Positions 61,528 to 64,000 of a stretch of DNA of 64,000 nt are shown here, piece by piece. Below the pieces are notes generated by a model. It worked only from the letters and a program-made list of their open reading frames with translations, was not told where the DNA came from and did not search any database. Position numbers and translations under genes: made by a program. Source of the stretch: Gammaproteobacteria bacterium (lineage in GTDB: Bacteria > Pseudomonadota > Gammaproteobacteria > Eutrophobiales > Eutrophobiaceae). The DNA lies in the NCBI GenBank assembly GCA_004297165.1, contig SCUJ01000011.1:1-64000 (forward strand). Reading direction: 5' to 3'. Position 1 is the stretch's first letter; the number at the start of each line of letters is the position of its first letter.

Positions 61528-62289
61528 TTACGCCTCGATACACCGCAGATAGGCCTGCTCGAAATCGGCGCTGCCGAAGTTGCCGCAACATTCCTGCGGC
61601 GTGCCCACAAAACGGATCCGCCCCTCGTGCAGGATGGCGACCCGATCGCAAAGCTGCTCCACATCGCTCAACTGATGGGTGCTGAACAGCAGGGTGCGGC
61701 CCGCCGCGTGCGCATCCATGAGATGCCGCTTCAACAGGGCGCGGGCCTTGGGGTCCAGTCCGCTCATGGGTTCGTCGAGGATCAAGAGTTCGCGCCCGCT
61801 CAAGAGGCAGGCGGCTAGCCCGAGTTTCTGCGACATCCCCTTGGAGAACTGCCGCACGGGTTTGCGCAGGGATTCCGGATCGAGATCCAGCGCGCTAAGG
61901 ATCGTCGTCAAGCGCTCCTCCTCCAGGGGCTGCCGATAGAGGCTTGCCATGTAGGCGAGAAAGTCGCGGCCGGTCAGGTAATAGGGTGGCGTGAAACGCT
62001 CAGGCAGGTATGCCAGACGCTCCCGCGCCTCTATCCGCCCGCTGTCATGCCCGTAGATCTTAATCGTACCGCCGCTCGCGGTAGTGAAATCCAGGAGGCA
62101 TTTGAGCAGGGTGGTCTTGCCGGCCCCGTTGCTGCCCACCAGGCCGAGTGATTCTCCTGCATGCACCGTGAGACTCACCTTGGCGATCACCTCCTGCCGC
62201 CCGTAGGTCTTGCTTACATCGCTGAAGACGACGGCGGGGTCAACGGAAAAAAAAGGCCCGCGAACGGGCCTTTCGGGTACTGCTAGCAC
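61528..62289 (-). CDS. ABC transporter ATP-binding protein (NosF/CcmA-like)
   Basis: LVGSNGAGKTTLLKCLLDF; FSKGMSQKLGLAACLLSGRELLILDEPMSGLDPKAR. GTG start uncertain. Confidence 0.9.
   Translation of the reverse strand: MLAVPERPVRGPFFSVDPAVVFSDVSKTYGRQEVIAKVSLTVHAGESLGLVGSNGAGKTTLLKCLLDFTTASGGTIKIYGHDSGRIEARERLAYLPERFTPPYYLTGRDFLAYMASLYRQPLEEERLTTILSALDLDPESLRKPVRQFSKGMSQKLGLAACLLSGRELLILDEPMSGLDPKARALLKRHLMDAHAAGRTLLFSTHQLSDVEQLCDRVAILHEGRIRFVGTPQECCGNFGSADFEQAYLRCIEA
62247..62273 (-). terminator. Intrinsic terminator for the prepilin gene, inside the annotated 5' end of the ABC ATPase ORF
   Basis: Minus strand: GGCCCG-TTCG-CGGGCC followed by 8 T (forward A run 62247-62254). Confidence 0.85.
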
Positions 62290-62297
62290 TGCAATGC

Positions 62298-63104
62298 CTA
62301 GTACAGATAAACCGCGTTACAACGGGTGTTGTCGCTGTCGACGTTGTAAGTCGCCGTGGCGGTGTCCGGATTAGTCACACAGGCGGGACCGAAGGTGCTG
62401 TTCCAGAGCAGGACCTCCCGTCCGGCTGTACCGCCAGCGCCGAAGTTCGTTCCGCCGACCGCCGTTTCGCCGTTCTTGACCGCGCTGACGGTGGATCGCA
62501 CCACGCCCGTGCCCGGAGCGCCGTCATCCAACTTGACATCGAGTTCCCGCAGGAGGGATGCCGTAACGCCTGCGCCGTAGGCGTAGGCGAGCCGCACCGT
62601 GGAGGTCGAGCCGCCCCCGTCATAATCATCGGTATAACCGAGGAAGATTGGTTGCTGGAAGGCGTTGCCAGGTACATTACCGCTCAATACGCCGCCCTCG
62701 TAGGCCGCAACGTTCCCAGTCACTCCAGGGTAGGTTCCGTTGATGAATCCCGCAGCGGATAGATGGGCCCAAATCGCGCCCGCCTCTACCCAGGAATCGA
62801 TTCGACCATTCTGATTACCGCCCACAGTCGCTGCACCAAACGGAGAGGCGCCACAAGCGGTGATGGTCGAGGTGATCGCCGAGCAGGCCAGGGCCGGAGG
62901 CATATCGCCGGGGATTTGGCGATAACGGTCGATGAAGCCGAAGTAAGCCGCCTGGATGCCGGTATTCTGATCCGCCATGTTGCGCACCCGGGCGCTGCTG
63001 ATCAGTTGCTGGCCCTTCAGGATGCCGCCGAGCAGCAGTCCGATGATGACGAGCACGATGGCGATTTCCACCAGGGTGAATCCGCGTTGTCTTGATTTGT
63101 ACAT
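62298..63104 (-). CDS. Type IV prepilin-like protein
   Basis: MYKSRQRGFTLVEIAIVLVIIGLLLGGILKGQQL: class III signal peptide with G/FTLVE cleavage site; start at 63104 preferred. Confidence 0.9.
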   Translation of the reverse strand: MYKSRQRGFTLVEIAIVLVIIGLLLGGILKGQQLISSARVRNMADQNTGIQAAYFGFIDRYRQIPGDMPPALACSAITSTITACGASPFGAATVGGNQNGRIDSWVEAGAIWAHLSAAGFINGTYPGVTGNVAAYEGGVLSGNVPGNAFQQPIFLGYTDDYDGGGSTSTVRLAYAYGAGVTASLLRELDVKLDDGAPGTGVVRSTVSAVKNGETAVGGTNFGAGGTAGREVLLWNSTFGPACVTNPDTATATYNVDSDNTRCNAVYLY

Positions 63105-63183
63105 ATCATTTCTCGCTTTGTGTGGTTTGGTGTTGCGTGCCGGATTAAATGCACTATTCATGCCATTTCTATAACTTTATGAT

Positions 63184-63321
63184 TAAGGAAGCTCTGAACA
63201 AGTGCCAATTCCCATTGGTCGTCATTCCGGCGAAGGCCGGAATCCAGTCAAAAACAACTGCTTACTGGATGCCGGGTCAAGCCCGGCAAGACGGGATAGA
63301 CACTTTTGCTAAGGTTCCTTA
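63184..63321. repeat. MITE-like repeat, copy 2
   Basis: TAAGGAAGCTCTGAACAAGTGCCAATTCCCATTGGTCGTCATTCCGGCGAAGGCCGGAATCCAG...CTGGATGCCGGGTCAAGCCCGGCAAGACGGG...TTCCTTA; close relative of 57405-57543. Confidence 0.85.
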
Positions 63322-63511
63322 ATTGGGTTTTATATAGACATCACCAGTAATTACCCCCATGACCTCTGTTGAAATCCCGGCAAAACTGTCGATTTTTCAT
63401 CATGTAAACAATCAATTGCTGACATGGATTCCGGGTTCATCTCGTAATTACATAATTTTTTACCCGGAATTTTATGCAGGGTACACTACGCCATTTCCGC
63501 CAGCCTTTGCC

Positions 63512-64000
63512 ATGACAGCAGACACAACAATAACGACCAGGATGACCCGGCTGCTCACGATTGCCGACAGGGACACGCTCCACAGGCGCTTCATCCCCTC
63601 CGCCATCCTGCTGTTCATCCTGCTGATCTTCACCGCCAATGCCCTGGGGATCAGCTATCTCAGTTCGAGCGCCGCCCTAGGCATCTCGTTCAACTTCACC
63701 CCGTTGCAGCTCTCGCCCATCGTCGGCTCGCTGGAATTCAACGTCATGATGACCGCCGGGTTGTTGTTGTCATTGCTCTTGCCCTGGCTCAGCCCGATTC
63801 AGGGGTCGTTGCTCACGCTGTGCTGCGCGATCGTACCGGTCTATGTGAATTACACCCATCCCGGCCGGCAGACGCTGTTGCCGATGGAATATGTCCTGCT
63901 GACCATGCTCGTCATATTCGCCATCGACATCCTCATCGCCTGGTTCGATGAAACGCGGCAGAAACAGCGGATCGTGCAATTGTTCGGCCAATACATCCCG
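63512..64000 (+). CDS. Partial membrane protein, probable N-terminus of a class III adenylate/guanylate cyclase-type protein
   Basis: Hand-translated open frame MTADTTITTRMTRLL...DETRQKQRIVQLFGQYIP; the LFGQYIP segment after the TMs resembles the linker before class III cyclase domains. Runs off the window. Confidence 0.65.
   Translation, partial: MTADTTITTRMTRLLTIADRDTLHRRFIPSAILLFILLIFTANALGISYLSSSAALGISFNFTPLQLSPIVGSLEFNVMMTAGLLLSLLLPWLSPIQGSLLTLCCAIVPVYVNYTHPGRQTLLPMEYVLLTMLVIFAIDILIAWFDETRQKQRIVQLFGQYIP

Noticed and set aside
1-64000. CRISPR arrays, rRNA operons, prophage structural modules or complete IS elements
   Set aside because: No regularly spaced repeats, rRNA-like sequence, capsid/tail genes or transposase ORFs were recognised in the window.

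Overview
Gammaproteobacterial chromosome window, largely core genome and gene-dense. The first ~3.3 kb is an AT-rich accessory segment. It holds a partial CDS, a minus-strand operon of four uncharacterised genes (one a TIGR04255-type protein), and a 45-bp 3' fragment of a CAU-anticodon tRNA that looks like the att scar of a tRNA-targeted island. The rest carries miaB-phoH-ybeY-corC-lnt, hemE, an MFS transporter, an aminotransferase, gltBD, damX-like, dgt, aroB/aroK, pilMNOPQ, ponA, priA, argS, a SPOR protein, tRNA-Gly(CCC), receiver + MBL + trmB, a HAD phosphatase, cysQ, gshA, a free-standing encapsulated-ferritin-like gene, a KpsS / single-module KpsC / LTA-synthase-like cluster, tRNA-Phe, yggX-mutY, AsmA, argH-algZ-algR, rsmE, terB-like, rsd/algQ, a Ser/Thr kinase, an orphan ABC ATPase, a lone prepilin and a truncated cyclase-like CDS. 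Two ~138-bp MITE-like repeats occur at 57.4 and 63.2 kb. The best candidates for something undescribed are the four-gene cassette at the tRNA scar, the encapsulin-less EncFtn homologue, the reduced Kps cluster and the MITE family. All homology calls are from reading the translations; no database search was run.
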